Source of the DNA: Azospirillum brasilense
Lineage (GTDB): Bacteria > Pseudomonadota > Alphaproteobacteria > Azospirillales > Azospirillaceae
Direction of reading: 5' to 3'
Assembly: GCF_022023855.1 (NCBI RefSeq)
Contig: NZ_CP059450.1
Coordinates: 186,001 to 250,000 of the forward strand
DNA: 64,000 nt
The stretch's first letter is position 1. Each line of letters starts with the position of its first letter. The position numbers were made by a program, and so were the translations under genes. This document shows, in pieces, positions 63,601-64,000 of the stretch. The notes under the pieces are model-generated. The model worked only from the letters and a program-made list of their open reading frames with translations, searched no databases and had not been told where the DNA came from.

Positions 63601-63930
63601 ATCGGATCGTTGGAGGAGGATGGGCAGGTCGCGACCTTTCGGCCAATTGATATAGAGCCAACGGATGAGGTGGGACTTGCCGGAACCCGGCTCTCCCTGG
63701 ACGGCACAGAACGCATGCGCGCGCGTGGGGTCCGAAAGCGCTGCCAGTAGGCCCTGCTCGCTTGCTTCCCGGATGTCGCCACCGTTCGAGCCGAGAATAC
63801 TGAAATCCAGGATCTTTGTATGGGTCGCCAAGAAAATCGCATCGTCGCCTTCAAGGGCTTCGGTGCGAAACACGGCGCGCGCTGCTTCCGCGGTCCAGCA
63901 GGGTGTTGTGGGGATCACCTGGTTAGACAT
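60619..63930 (-). CDS. Large P-loop ATPase, DpdH-like candidate
   Basis: 1103 residues. Walker A QGEPGSGKSHLIRW (about 78-91), and Walker B-like NRLVLLLEDITSWEG (about 320). A Cys cluster CATCPVQDGC (about 447) is a possible zinc or iron-sulfur site. A Pro/Thr-rich linker (about 590-650) is followed by a helical C-terminal half with coiled coils. The architecture resembles the large ATPases of BREX (BrxC/PglY-like) and dpd (DpdH) loci. The ATG at 63930 has GAGGGGG upstream. Coupled to the coiled-coil gene. Confidence 0.82.
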   Translation of the reverse strand: MSNQVIPTTPCWTAEAARAVFRTEALEGDDAIFLATHTKILDFSILGSNGGDIREASEQGLLAALSDPTRAHAFCAVQGEPGSGKSHLIRWLYINWPKGRDLPILLQRSDGSLEGALRQLQLRLPAEFRHLFDRIGGQRQRLTQKGRANVFHVTLAALLQNESDPPLEDHEWCKRWNPAALLFPEKVQSRWKAPERLLKLVSGEGERNSESARFTVFDIEELVDALDDEPLKQPAKSLWSVLFDEAYDVIKPQRDEGRSAEDIARDCAESLPQTIALMDALNRRRNDAIRNLIGVSAEALKDLFREVRCALAGKNRLVLLLEDITSWEGLDDSLIDVLVTNAATRQAASDGPVSNADLCELISVVGLTPEYYRTLAGNYRQRITHEVRLGEGEHGLQDVVTVRDPERRLAFVSRYLAATRASQNQLKAWREDFRHNPDMPPPNACATCPVQDGCFAAFDEVGGVGLYPFTKRAIDGFFDALKEDDGGMTWKTPRGLIQAVLSPTLNHPEVIAHGGYPGAQIERSTFTEQSRYLSSAVQNIIERYADTPAEQARLRRTLTFWGARGRPETLSREDGVLEFHGIPQPVFDAFQLRWPGTDPSTGPARAPLRTPTSVRLTEAAPTTALPTASVSPLTPTEPPLGSDAAKPGPTPRPNTKPSKARTKAAEKLQLNSEDIRLWRAGERLKNPTEWNTALYEIVGSLDRWNVSADLWVWERYLTADLVKLVGTGQERAYHFMVPAEAWVLDGLEAYALLRAREQLSPSEVEFYRRKLARMMRHLEQAIDAFLDKRLSMGQGQRWDVASAAAQILLLRAWLRGVVLPTAPTGEQWAALLSDESEADSNPKARSQAWQNFLDATSKRHSDLRDMLRRMLATPQGGSAGFGLASGKPARALVTLIQTLEIAHPPTELPSQYQSTTVVEATAELIRKAAQSVPEILTKERALLASRAKRLSEMLRGRSLREHATRVDTVLTQASEQLPNVAADRVRVWRIAYERLQLLLNTDEARRAIQATVVQFANALDELPTEAPQLLSHLITARAGGLEQATDAFTQAENAVDAMLVHVDGVIETAAPGGESLRTIHTAGVHLVEAAREARQHLLTEENA

Positions 63931-64000
63931 CTCAGACCCCCTCTGACGTCAGAATGATGGCGCGGAACGAGTGCGATTTATCAAATGGATCAGGGAATAA

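Noticed and set aside
1-64000. CRISPR arrays and tRNA/rRNA genes
   Set aside because: No spaced direct repeats of 25-40 bases and no tRNA-like cloverleaf or rRNA sequence were seen on either strand.

Overview
The window is high-GC DNA with alphaproteobacterial-looking gene families (WYL regulator, DUF2779, DUF3293, IS66/IS110/IS3/IS5 transposases, DUF5372-linked serine recombinases). A rhodospirillalean or similar alphaproteobacterium is the best guess, but there is no rRNA, tRNA or housekeeping gene here to confirm it. Almost everything is accessory: it reads as a defence/mobile island.

Left part (1-30 kb, very GC-rich). Genes for ADP-ribose-type and phosphate-ester chemistry are mixed with AAA+ and nuclease/helicase genes. 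On the + strand lie a gamma-glutamylcyclotransferase-like protein, a tyrosine-phosphatase-like protein and an ADP-ribosylglycohydrolase (ARH) broken by an in-frame TGA. A WYL regulator is divergent from a double-AAA ATPase. Next come a DUF2779 nuclease, a nuclease-helicase, and an unusual inositol-monophosphatase/ARH fusion. A compact minus-strand operon (23761 down to 16484) encodes an LRR-like protein, a MoxR ATPase, a metallopeptidase/vWA protein, a third ARH, a metallophosphoesterase and a PP2A-like phosphatase. It is divergent from an AddB/AddA-like nuclease-helicase pair. An 18-base element (GCGACCGGATGTGACGTG) recurs upstream of three of these transcription units, which suggests they are co-regulated.

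Middle (30.7-40 kb). One IS66 element is interrupted twice: by a 2.4-kb serine-recombinase element in tnpB and by a 2.6-kb DUF5372/serine-recombinase element in tnpC. Two of the coding sequences also carry amber codons. An IS5-type fragment and an IS110 copy follow.

Right part (40-64 kb, visibly lower GC). A tightly overlapping minus-strand operon encodes a YaaA/DUF6884-like protein, a DGQHR protein, a DpdA-like transglycosylase, a second DGQHR protein, QueE, QueC, QueD and a YhhQ transporter. By established knowledge of the dpd genomic islands this should make preQ0 and insert it into DNA. An IS1111-like element with 66-bp perfect inverted repeats and an IS3 element separate it from a helicase/nuclease/ATPase module. 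That module has a RecB-like nuclease and a 2125-residue double-helicase fusion on the + strand. They converge across a perfect hairpin on a minus-strand pair encoding a 1103-residue P-loop ATPase and a coiled-coil protein. The module is the likely restriction arm of the deazaguanine system.

The two most interesting systems are the ARH/MoxR/vWA/phosphatase island on the left, for which I know no described system with this gene set, and the variant dpd island on the right.
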